This document shows positions 8,775 through 18,174 of a DNA stretch of 35,856 bases, in pieces; the stretch's first letter is position 1; each line of letters opens with the position of its first letter. The stretch spans positions 1-35,856 of the forward strand of contig JAJQCB010000085.1 of assembly GCA_021203005.1 (NCBI GenBank). Reading direction: 5' to 3'. The notes beneath the pieces were generated by a model. That model did no database searches. It was not told the origin of the DNA and saw nothing but the letters and a program-made list of their open reading frames with translations. The position numbers and the translations under genes are program-made. This DNA comes from Clostridiales bacterium (GTDB lineage Bacteria > Bacillota > Clostridia > Lachnospirales > Lachnospiraceae).

Positions 8775-11007
8775 ATATCAGTTTATAAATCCGTATAATT
8801 TTATCCCGCTCTCTTCCGGGTGTGCTGCTGCGCCTGCGGAGGAAAAAGGATATACGGGAGTCATCCGTTATTCTGTGTTGACTAAAACGCCCCTATTTAT
8901 CCCTAATACGAGCAATTCAGATGCGTTTGGAATGCAACAGAAGACAGCGGATCATAAGTCCTATGACTTTTTTACCTATACTGACTTGTCGGGCCAGACA
9001 GGTCCGGCGCGGGATGCTCTGCCGGTCATTCCCGGCAGTGAGATGCGCGGGATGATCCGGAGCAATTTTGAGATACTGACTAATTCCTGCATGTCTGCTG
9101 TAGACGATGAGGTGACGCTGAGCAAGCGGACATATGAGAGGTTTCAGGCCGGACTGATCCGAAATAATACAGATGGAACATTTGATCTGTATGAGGCGGA
9201 AGACTGTCTGATGCGAACCAGGGGAAAAGACAGCCTGGAGGATGACTGGGCAGACGATTCCCGTCATTATACCAGGAAATGCTATGTCCAGAATGACGTC
9301 CGGGAAGGAAGCCATGTTTATTTCGAGATGGAGAGGCGCGGATATAAAGTCAAATCTCTTGCAAAAAATGTTTCGTTGACAAGACGGCCGGGGTTGAGAG
9401 CGGAGGGCTATATTATAAAAGGTGAGGATGGCCCGGATATGGGAGGGCGCAAGCAGCAGAAGCATTGCTGCCATGTGTTTGCGTGCAGGCAAAACAGCCG
9501 TCCTTACCGGGAAAACATATCTCTGGAAACCTTAGAAAAAGTCCTGAGGGAATATAAAAACAACAAGGTGCATCCCTATGAGGAATACTGCAGCTGTTTT
9601 GACGCATTTCAGAAAGGACAGGGGGAAGAATATTTTCCGGTATACTACAGTCATATCAGCAAAAACGGGATGGATAGCCTGATGCTGTCACCCGCCTGCA
9701 TCACGAGGGAAATCTACAGCACGAAGATAAAAGATATGATCGGAGACCATCGCCCGTGCAGCGATAAGAATAACCTCTGCCCGGCATGCGCCCTGTTTGG
9801 AACCGTGAAGACCAGAGGGAAAGGAGATGCATTTTCTGTGACATCCAGAATCCGTTTTTCGGATCTTGTCTGCAGGGAAAAATCGGCAGAATTGTGCTAT
9901 GACAGAAAAGTGACACTGCCGCCGCTGTCATCCCCGAAACTGAATAATATGGAATTTTATCTCCAGCGGCCCGCGGAGGACGCCGTGTTCTGGACTTACG
10001 ATTATTATATCAACGCAAAAGGGGAGATTTTCCCCAACCGGAGCGGCATTAACGGAAGAAAATTTTTCTGGCATAATCCTGATTATAAATTAGAACAGTA
10101 TAAGCCGGGCAACCAGAATATGACTATCCGGCCGGTGAAAGCGGGCATCGTGTTTACGGGAAAATTATATTTTCAGAATCTGACAAAGACAGAACTTGAC
10201 CAGCTGATTTTTGTCCTGAATGCCGGCGATGAGGCGCAGCTGCATGATAAGAGTCATGGATACAAGCTTGGCGGGGCGAAGCCCCTTGGCCTTGGGAGCA
10301 TTGCGCTTTCTGTGGACGAAGTGATGCTCCGGAAGATTGTGAAAAATACGGAGACCAGAAGTGTGGAACGGCAGGAAATCGCTTATCAGGGGTATGCGGC
10401 GCCTGAATTTGATGCGGTTATTCTGGAAAATTTCCTCAAAATGGCCGATTTTTATGCTGTCGTTGATAAGAAAGTGTGTTATCCGTTTACAGATAAGAGA
10501 GATGACGAAGGGCACAGGGTGATTTTTGACTGGTTTGTGCAGAACCATGTGAGAAAAGAAAAAAATGGTTCTTATACAAACAAGATGCCGAAGTCCCGTA
10601 TGCAGATGGCTTATGCGGAGTATTTAGAAGCGATGGAGCCGGAGACGAAACCTACCGGAAAGCAGGGCAGCAGAGCGGAAAGCGGAACATCCGCCGGTGG
10701 AAAACAAAGTTATCGGACGAAACGCACGGTGCCTGCAGAGGAAAAGCGGCAGGAAAGCGGAAACGCCGGGAAAGAACCGTTTGTGAGAGGAAAGAACTAC
10801 CAGGCTGAGATAACAGGGTGCAACAGGAAAAATATCTTTCTCACTGTGGAAGGACAAAAAGGACAGATTTATTACAAGTCGATTCGCGAGGCTGATGAGG
10901 GACAACTGGATCAGCTCTTTTACAGAGGACAGAAGATAACCGTGAGATATGACAGGTCATCGGAGTATCAGGGGAGAACCAGCTACAGTTTTCGGTGGGT
11001 GAAGTAA
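8767..11007 (+). CDS. TIGR03986-like CRISPR RAMP protein with an appended C-terminal OB/S1-like domain
   Basis: N-term FINPYNFIPLSS; GVIRYSVLTKTPLFIPN...PVIPGSEMRGMIRSNFE...CPACALFGTVKTRGKGDAFSVTSRIRFSD; C-term FVRGKNYQAEITGCNRKNIFLTVEGQKGQIYY. Confidence 0.85.
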   Translation: MSRYQFINPYNFIPLSSGCAAAPAEEKGYTGVIRYSVLTKTPLFIPNTSNSDAFGMQQKTADHKSYDFFTYTDLSGQTGPARDALPVIPGSEMRGMIRSNFEILTNSCMSAVDDEVTLSKRTYERFQAGLIRNNTDGTFDLYEAEDCLMRTRGKDSLEDDWADDSRHYTRKCYVQNDVREGSHVYFEMERRGYKVKSLAKNVSLTRRPGLRAEGYIIKGEDGPDMGGRKQQKHCCHVFACRQNSRPYRENISLETLEKVLREYKNNKVHPYEEYCSCFDAFQKGQGEEYFPVYYSHISKNGMDSLMLSPACITREIYSTKIKDMIGDHRPCSDKNNLCPACALFGTVKTRGKGDAFSVTSRIRFSDLVCREKSAELCYDRKVTLPPLSSPKLNNMEFYLQRPAEDAVFWTYDYYINAKGEIFPNRSGINGRKFFWHNPDYKLEQYKPGNQNMTIRPVKAGIVFTGKLYFQNLTKTELDQLIFVLNAGDEAQLHDKSHGYKLGGAKPLGLGSIALSVDEVMLRKIVKNTETRSVERQEIAYQGYAAPEFDAVILENFLKMADFYAVVDKKVCYPFTDKRDDEGHRVIFDWFVQNHVRKEKNGSYTNKMPKSRMQMAYAEYLEAMEPETKPTGKQGSRAESGTSAGGKQSYRTKRTVPAEEKRQESGNAGKEPFVRGKNYQAEITGCNRKNIFLTVEGQKGQIYYKSIREADEGQLDQLFYRGQKITVRYDRSSEYQGRTSYSFRWVK

Positions 11008-11101
11008 CGATAACCGAAAATCTGTGAAGATATCTATGATTCCGGTGATGATTGGTTCCGGGATAGTATGCTGCCAATCAGGTGACAGAATGGAGATTAG
11101 C

Positions 11102-12040
11102 ATGATATTGAGCCAGCTGTTGGAAATACCTTATGTAAAACTGCAGTTTCAGTTGGAAATACTGGAAGACGCCGTATTGCCGCAGACAAAGACCTCCGCT
11201 CTGCGGGGCGGTATGGGAGAAATGCTGCTGCGGCAGAATTGTGTCAGGGACAGGAAGTGCGGTCAGTGTCCGTTCCGGAAGAGTTGTATTGTCTGGGACA
11301 CGTTTTATTCCAGGATGGAGCAGAAACCGGGGTATGTTACCGGAAAAGAGAGCGTGGGGTATCTGATTGAATGCCGGGACTATTCCACATTTTTTACGGC
11401 CGGCAGCCGCCTGGATTTTTATCTGACCCTGTTTGGAGACAGTATTGTGTTTTTTCAGGTCTATCTGCAGGCTTTCACTTACCTGGGAATGGCGGGGGTC
11501 GGAAAGAATCATGCCCGGTTCCGGATTGCGGAGGTGAAAAACATGGAGGGACGCCGTCTGGTGCATGATAATGTCGTCGATATGGAATGCTATCAGATCT
11601 GTTCGCTTCGTGAGCATGCGGAGAAGAGAAAAGAATATCTGCGGCAGAGACAGGGGGAATATACCATGTTGTTTCTGTCTCCTCTCAGCATGAAGTTCCG
11701 GGGGGAATATCTGAACCGATTTTCGGGGGAGGCAGTCGTAAAAGGCGCAATGCGCAGGGTGGAGATGTTGAACTATTATATCGGAAATGAAATAAAACTG
11801 GCGGAATGCCCGGAATTCCCTGAGATTGCGAAACAGAAAGTGCGGCGGGAGGAAGTACAGCGGTATTCCGGCACACAGGATGCGCGGATACGTCTCCCGG
11901 GGATAAAAGGGAAAATATTGTTCAAATCCATGCCGGAGGAGTGCCTTGAGTATCTTCTGGCCGGGGAACTTACGCATATCGGCAAGAATACCAGCTTTGG
12001 GTTCGGACAGTATATTGTGAAAAAGGAGATGGCTGAATGA
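11102..12040 (+). CDS. cas6: Cas6 crRNA-processing endoribonuclease
   Basis: ALRGGMGEMLLRQNC...CGQCPFRKSCIVWDTFY and C-terminal G-rich motif ELTHIGKNTSFGFGQYIV; RBS ggag before ATG 11102 (alternative ATG 11090). Confidence 0.88.
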   Translation: MILSQLLEIPYVKLQFQLEILEDAVLPQTKTSALRGGMGEMLLRQNCVRDRKCGQCPFRKSCIVWDTFYSRMEQKPGYVTGKESVGYLIECRDYSTFFTAGSRLDFYLTLFGDSIVFFQVYLQAFTYLGMAGVGKNHARFRIAEVKNMEGRRLVHDNVVDMECYQICSLREHAEKRKEYLRQRQGEYTMLFLSPLSMKFRGEYLNRFSGEAVVKGAMRRVEMLNYYIGNEIKLAECPEFPEIAKQKVRREEVQRYSGTQDARIRLPGIKGKILFKSMPEECLEYLLAGELTHIGKNTSFGFGQYIVKKEMAE

Positions 12041-12170
12041 GAGTTGACCGGGCATAAAAATCTCTTTCCTTTCCGGGTAAATGGAGATATAATAATAGAC
12101 GGGCGGGAGACAAAGACATGCAAAAATGAGACCGTCAGCCCCTGGTTTCTGCGGGTTACCAGAGTGTACT

Positions 12171-12539
12171 TTAGAAATGAGATAAGCCAGTTGAGGGCAT
12201 TGACACTTTCAAAACCCCTTAATATTTTATTCAGTAGAAATGAGAGAAGCCCGTTCAGGGCATTGACACCAACCAAATTCGCCAATATGATACCGAGCTC
12301 CTTTTTTGTAGAAATGAGAGAAGCCCGTTGAGGGCATTGACACCTCTTTGTGTCATATATTTCCTCCTGTTTACTAAGGTAGAAATGAGAGAAACCCGCT
12401 GAGGGCATTGACACCTCAAGGAAATTACTTCCTTGGTTACTGTTGTTTATCGTAGAAATGAGAGAAGCCCGTTCAGGGCATTGACACAACACAGATGCCT
12501 ATGATCACAACAATAACAATTGCGTAGAAATGAGAGAAG
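12171..12539 (+). CRISPR. Short CRISPR array: five 36-bp repeats plus one truncated 16-bp repeat, five spacers
   Basis: Consensus GTAGAAATGAGAGAAGCCCGTTGAGGGCATTGACAC at 12171-12206 (degenerate), 12234-12269, 12308-12343, 12379-12414, 12452-12487 and truncated 12524-12539; spacers 27, 38, 35, 37, 36 nt; 3' end ATTGACAC resembles a type III 8-nt handle. Confidence 0.97.
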
Positions 12540-12545
12540 AATCTT

Positions 12546-13340
12546 ATGAAAATTTTAAAATTAATCGTGCATGGCGGTGAATTTCACGCAGACGATGTCA
12601 TGTGTGCGGCCATTGCAAGAGTAGTAAATCCGGACGTTCAGATAGAGCGTGTATTTCAGGCGCCGGTATGCTGTGAGGAGGGAACTGTTGTTGCAGACAT
12701 AGGCGGCGGCAGATATGACCATCATCAGCAGGACGCAGAAAAAAGAGAAAACGGAGACAAGTACGCCGCCTGCGGTTTGCTGTTGCGGGACTTCTGGCAG
12801 CAGATTTTTCCGGATGAAGCATCCTATCGCAGGTTTGATGATGAGGTGATCCGACCCATTGAGCTGGCGGATAACGGGGTGGTTCTCAATCCGTTTTCCT
12901 TAGCCGTGTCTTCCTTTGTCCCGAACTGGGACTCGGAGGAAACGATGGATCAGGGGTTTGAAAAGGCGGTTGTGTTTGTGACGGAATTTCTTGAGCGCCA
13001 GATTGAAATCGCGAAATCCGAGCTTCGCGCGCGATGTCTGGTGGAAAAAGCTCTGGCACAGAGCGACGGTAATATCGTGATCCTTCCGCAATTTTGCCCA
13101 TGGCAGAATACGCTTGTCCCGTCATCCGCACGTTTTGTTATCTATCCGTCGAATCGCGGCGGATACAATCTGCAGACAGTCCCGGAAAAAGTCAACGGTT
13201 TTATACCAAAAGAGAGTCTTCCGGAAGAATGGCTGACAGAGCTGCCGGAGGGGTGTACTTTTGTACACCAGGCGCGGTTTCTGGCAGCTTTTGATACCGG
13301 GGAACATGCGGTTTTCGCTGCGCGAAGCATCATGGGGTAA
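12546..13340 (+). CDS. MYG1/UPF0160-family DHH-type metal-dependent phosphoesterase/exonuclease
   Basis: VHGGEFHADDVMCAAIARV...VVADIGGGRYDHHQQD...CGLLLRDFW...DNGV: MYG1 signature including DHH motif. Confidence 0.85.
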   Translation: MKILKLIVHGGEFHADDVMCAAIARVVNPDVQIERVFQAPVCCEEGTVVADIGGGRYDHHQQDAEKRENGDKYAACGLLLRDFWQQIFPDEASYRRFDDEVIRPIELADNGVVLNPFSLAVSSFVPNWDSEETMDQGFEKAVVFVTEFLERQIEIAKSELRARCLVEKALAQSDGNIVILPQFCPWQNTLVPSSARFVIYPSNRGGYNLQTVPEKVNGFIPKESLPEEWLTELPEGCTFVHQARFLAAFDTGEHAVFAARSIMG

Positions 13341-13367
13341 ATGTCGAAAGAACGGAGAGGGACGGCG

Positions 13368-15335
13368 ATGAAACGGAGTATAGTGATCGCACAGGTTGGC
13401 AAATTAAATTACAGGGAAGCCCATTATAAAAGCAGCGGCACAGACATCATATATGATGCAAAGTATTCCTGCGCAGCAGTCATGAGAGAGGTTTTACGTA
13501 AAACAAAGACGGATGATATGCAGCTTATACTGGTAGGAACAGAAGATTCTGTCCTCGGTAATGTTTACCTGGATTTTTCAGAGGAAATTTCTGATCCGTT
13601 AATTGAAGATAAATTGTATGGAGAAAAGAATCCCTATACCGGAAAAATCGAAATGCATATGATACAAAACATTGCAGACCTGGATGTTTTGTGCGCTTTT
13701 GAGGCTGTAATGTCAAAAAAGTTCGCTGCTCAGTTTGCGTATGCAAATATGCATGTGAAACTGGCTATCATAGAATACGGGAAAACGCAGGAAGAGCTTC
13801 AGGAAAATTTTTCCATCATCAGAAAAACAGTAGAGGAAGCAATTTATTCCGGCCGGGAGAGGAGCGGCACGGATTTCGATATACAAAAAGAGGAAATTGA
13901 CGTTTATTTTGACATATCAAACGGGTTTCGTTCTTTCCCGATTTATATTTATACACTGATCAATTATCTTTCCCAGATCCGGGATTTTAATGTCCGTTTC
14001 CATATGTATTACGGAATGTTTGAGGCAAAACAGACAGACATGGGACCGAATGGAGAGATGGTTGAAGTTACGCCGCTGGTAGACCTCTGGATCATTGACG
14101 ACATGATGAACCTGATTCGCGGCATCAGTGAATTTCGAAGCTGCGGCAGTGTCGTGCAGATCCGGGAGCTGCTGAAACAGAATCCTGAATGGGATGTAAA
14201 GATTGGAGATAACACAGAGGAAACGTTGTCATACGCGTTTAACCTGTTTGACTACGGGACGAATGCGAATAATCTTGCCGCAATTAAGCATGCCATTGAC
14301 CTTTTGATCGGAATGGAGGAACAGCTGAAAGGAAAAGAGCCTGTCAATGTTGCGGAATACCTGTTGCTGGAAGATATTTCCGGAGATTTCAGGGATCGGT
14401 TTGATACTGCTCAGAGTAACTATCCGTATGGGCTCCTGATGATCCGCCTGGCGGAATGGTATCACATGCAGGGCCGGGAGGGAAATGCTGCAATCGCCGC
14501 GCAGGAAGCGATCATTACCTATATGTTGGAGCGGTACCCCGACACAGTAAATGCGTATTTGAAAATGAATCCGCCTAAAGACTTTCCGAAAGAGGGGATT
14601 GTGGATTTTACCAAAGCTGAAAATTTATTTCATTATAATTATCGGAACCCGGTTAAGAGCTTTCTGGATAATCTAAACCGGGATGCTGGCCAAAATGGTC
14701 AGGATGAAAAAATGAATGAGTTTCTGAGAGCCTATTCTTCCGTGAAAAATGATATTCGGAATGTCATGGCGCATATCCTTTTATCCGACCAGAATGGAGA
14801 AGACGGGAATTTCAACGTCAACGGGTACAGGGAAAGTATTGAGAAATTGATTTGTTTCGTAAGAACCGAAATTGAGAGCCGTTCGGAGGAAGAGCGGATA
14901 TTTGGTGAAAAGCTGAACACCTATATGAGCGGAAAGGTGTGCAGACAGAGGGAAAATGCGGAAAAAGAGCAGCTGCTTAGTTGTATGCTGGATAACCTGT
15001 CCGAGGGAAAAGAATACCATATTCCATCAGGCAATACCGTTGTTCCGGAGGAATTTATACGTGCTTTGGAAATGCTGGCGAAACAGCTGAATAGTATGAA
15101 GAATGCACAGGATTTCGATGGTTTCTATGAGCGGCGGAAGAGAGATCTCAGATTATTGTTTTGTATTCTGGACGAATGGATTTGCCGTAGGCATAATAAG
15201 CCCTCCGAGAATTTATACAAAGAATGTTTTAAAACGAAAAATCATAAATCGGGTTATATTCGTCTGGTTAATTTTATGAAGAGCAATAAGAAAGCAGTCC
15301 TGGACATTTTGGAATATTCGCAGACTGTGCTGTAA
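13368..15335 (+). CDS. csx1: CARF-HEPN protein, Csx1-like (TIGR02221/Csx2-type) ribonuclease
   Basis: VYFDISNGFRSFPIYIYTLINYLSQIRDFNVRFHMYYGMFEAK (CARF D-x-[ST]-[HN]-GFRS-P and YYG motifs); C-terminal SVKNDIRNVMAHIL contains RxxxxH (HEPN). Confidence 0.85.
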   Translation: MKRSIVIAQVGKLNYREAHYKSSGTDIIYDAKYSCAAVMREVLRKTKTDDMQLILVGTEDSVLGNVYLDFSEEISDPLIEDKLYGEKNPYTGKIEMHMIQNIADLDVLCAFEAVMSKKFAAQFAYANMHVKLAIIEYGKTQEELQENFSIIRKTVEEAIYSGRERSGTDFDIQKEEIDVYFDISNGFRSFPIYIYTLINYLSQIRDFNVRFHMYYGMFEAKQTDMGPNGEMVEVTPLVDLWIIDDMMNLIRGISEFRSCGSVVQIRELLKQNPEWDVKIGDNTEETLSYAFNLFDYGTNANNLAAIKHAIDLLIGMEEQLKGKEPVNVAEYLLLEDISGDFRDRFDTAQSNYPYGLLMIRLAEWYHMQGREGNAAIAAQEAIITYMLERYPDTVNAYLKMNPPKDFPKEGIVDFTKAENLFHYNYRNPVKSFLDNLNRDAGQNGQDEKMNEFLRAYSSVKNDIRNVMAHILLSDQNGEDGNFNVNGYRESIEKLICFVRTEIESRSEEERIFGEKLNTYMSGKVCRQRENAEKEQLLSCMLDNLSEGKEYHIPSGNTVVPEEFIRALEMLAKQLNSMKNAQDFDGFYERRKRDLRLLFCILDEWICRRHNKPSENLYKECFKTKNHKSGYIRLVNFMKSNKKAVLDILEYSQTVL

Positions 15336-15385
15336 GTATAATCAGTAATTTGAGATGGGATGGTGTTGCCGGGAGGGCAGGCAGG

Positions 15386-18174
15386 ATGAGCAATATAAGA
15401 TTTGAAATCGGAGAACTGACAGAGATCGAAGAGATAAAAGAGTTTCATACTGAAGCGGGCGCATCCATGCGTTACCGATTGACAATAAAACTTCTGACAG
15501 TTTCTCCGGAATCCGACTTTAGCGTTGAGGATATTTGCGATTTCAGGCGGAAAGTATATCTTTATGCGCCTTTTTTTGATGCATGCGGGCTTCCGTATAT
15601 TGCAGACGAAGCGGAAGCGGTAGTAAAACCTGATCTTCCGTTGTACGATACAGAGGAAAGATGGGTAGAGTTGAAAGTACGGTCTGTCATACGGGGAAGA
15701 ATTCTGTCAGAAACAGATATAGAAAATGTAAAAGATGAAAAACTATATATCGGAAATGTGAGTTTTGATTACTGGAAGAATTTAAAGAGCGATGTAGAGG
15801 TAATAGCGAAATGGAACAGATCTATGCCGAAATCCTGTTATTCTGACCTAGATCGGTGCGTTCAATGTGCGCTTGCCACAGGCAATCATCTTGCATTTGC
15901 AAAATATTTTACGGAAAAGGCAAAGCCGAGAAAAGAAATTGCCGCTGTTGTCTTAGAAAAATATCTTGATAGATATAACAAAAAAGATGAATGGAACCAG
16001 TGGAAAATTCTTCCGACCGCTATTTGGCGGAGTTTAGATTTCGAATATACGGAAAATAATCTGAAATGGAATGCCTACGATTATGCTCAAATGAGTACGT
16101 GGATTAAGAGGGTCGGTTCGGTTCCTGACAAGGATATCCTGGTTCAGCTGGCGCTCAGTATGGGGCTGGATGGGGACGAGACAGATATGCTTCTTATGGC
16201 ATCTGGGTATGATCGACTCTATCTGCTGGATGCGGCGGATCTGTTTGCGAAAATCGCGCTTGATAAATACGGGAATGATACGGTTACATCTGATTATGAC
16301 AAAAGAAAAGAGGTCTTCGAACAGCAGAAAAAGTTCATGGCTTCACAGACAGATTTGGAGTTAAAATACATTTTAAATGAATTAGAACCGGAACAGCGGT
16401 CGGATTTTGAAAACTGCTTTTTATCTGCCTTAGAAGAAAAGGAATGTGCCGGTGAGTTTAAAGCGGAAAGAGATATCATTATAGAAATTTTAAATGATTT
16501 AAAAGATATGCGGAAAACAGGTAATTTGGACGCCGGGAAATGGTACGTTACGGAAAAGAAAGATAAAAAAGGCCATATAAAATATATTGACATAACGGAA
16601 GTTAAAAAGGATGATACGCATAGGTATTGGGGGATACAAAAACAATCAGACAGTTCTGAAATAATTGTATGGAGATATGAGTACGTACCAATAGCAGGAA
16701 ATAAACAGGAGTCTTCACAGACAGATTCGGATTTATCCGAATCATCGTGTTTGAATTTTATCCGGGATTATGGCGACAGAAAAATCAAATACATTTTAAA
16801 TGAATTAGAACCGGAACAGCGGTCGGATTTTGAAAACTGCTTTTTATCTGCCTTAGAAGAAAAGGAATGTGCCGGTGAGTTTAGGATGAAAAAAACGCCG
16901 TTAAAGAAATTTTAATAGATATGAAAAAGGACGTTGATAAATGGGATATTACGGAAAATAAAAAGGATGGCAATGTAAAATATATTAACATGAACGAAAA
17001 GAATACGCATACGTATTGGAGGATACAAAAGCAATCAGACAGTTCTGAAATAGTTGTATGGAGATATGAGGACGTACCAATAGCGAGATATAAAACGAAG
17101 CTAAGCCGGAATATAGAAGGTGATATACAGAAGTTTATAAATGAGTTTGAAAAATCTTACGGAAAAAAGAATATCCAGGAGACAGAATATCTTACAAATC
17201 TGATGGGCAAGTTGTACAGGGATAAAGGAGTTACGGTAACAGATAATGGCAGTATATCCATATCGCTTCCGGGTGAAAGCCATGTAGAACCGAAAAAATT
17301 AATTGAGCAGAGGCGTTATGGCTACTTAAAAAAGATGGATAATTTCCTGAAAGACCGGGAGGCATATGAAAAATATTTACCGGATGACCCGAACTCCTGT
17401 GAATGGAAGTGGGAGTGGTCAGGCAACGTGAGCGATTTGGTATCGCATATTGATAATTGCGGCCGCTTGCTGAGTAAGGATGGAAGAAAATCGGGATACA
17501 GAACGGGGAATGGACTGAATCAGGCTACCATAATCTGGAACAGGAGGAGCAAACTATTTGACCCCTATGATTTGCCAAATGCCAGTGCGCGAAGAAGCAC
17601 ATTGAGAAATATGCTGTTTGGCAGGGGAGGTAAGAATAAGTTTGATGTGATAACCCAGATAGATAAGGCGGATTTTTTTAAGTTTCTCGTGATCACGGGG
17701 CATGAGGATGACATCGGAATTTATATGAAAAAACTTGGTTTTTGGAAGGAAGACTTGTATTCCTTGTATTCGCCAAATTTTGAGTTACACATTGATCCGG
17801 AAGATTTTCAAATAGATCCGGAAGGTCTTAAAATGGAATCCTGCGATTATATTTGTGACAGGAAAGATTTGCTGTTGCTGTATGCCCTGGTATACAGGGA
17901 TGAACTGCTTGATTCTTACTTTTTTTCCGGCAAAACCCGTGAGGAAAGAAATAAATTAAAGCAAAAGTTTCCGTTCCTTGAAGTCGTAATGGAGATTTCA
18001 AATACGATAGTGCGCAGTTATTACCTGCAGCGAAAAAATCCGGCTGCTTCATTCCATGGACCATGGATCCTTCGCGGGGCAGGTATTGACGGCATCGTTT
18101 ATTCAGACGACGTCATGTTTTTTGAAGAAAAAGGGCGGAGAGTCAGGAGTGCTGAAAATGAGCGGGAACGATAG
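15386..18174 (+). CDS. Large uncharacterised protein with internal tandem duplication, interrupted by a frameshift near 16884-16900
   Basis: ORFs 15350-16915 and 16921-18174: the C-terminal ORF continues repeat copy 2 in another frame. Pieces resemble a regulatory/HTH-like pattern (SMGLDGDETDMLLMASGYDRLYLLDAADLF). Confidence 0.6.
16364..16883 (+). repeat. Direct repeat inside coding sequence: 97-bp identical copies at 16364-16460 and 16787-16883 (423-bp offset), followed by diverged homologous segments
   Basis: aaatacattttaaatgaattagaaccggaacagcggtcggattttgaaaactgctttttatctgccttagaagaaaaggaatgtgccggtgagttta occurs twice, identical. Confidence 0.95.

Noticed and set aside
11078-12055. Long minus-strand ORF (325 aa) opposite cas6
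   Set aside because: Antisense shadow ORF; composition (His/Leu/Pro rich) typical of non-coding frames.
12044-12331. Plus-strand 95-aa ORF upstream of and within the array
   Set aside because: Covers leader and repeats; no protein family features.
11776-12492. Minus-strand 238-aa ORF across the CRISPR array
   Set aside because: Repeated peptide pattern comes from translating the repeats; overlaps cas6 and the array, so spurious.
15336-15350. agtataatcag shared with the candidate promoter at 21634, as a second promoter
   Set aside because: Only an 11-bp AT-rich match without a convincing -35; not supported as a promoter.
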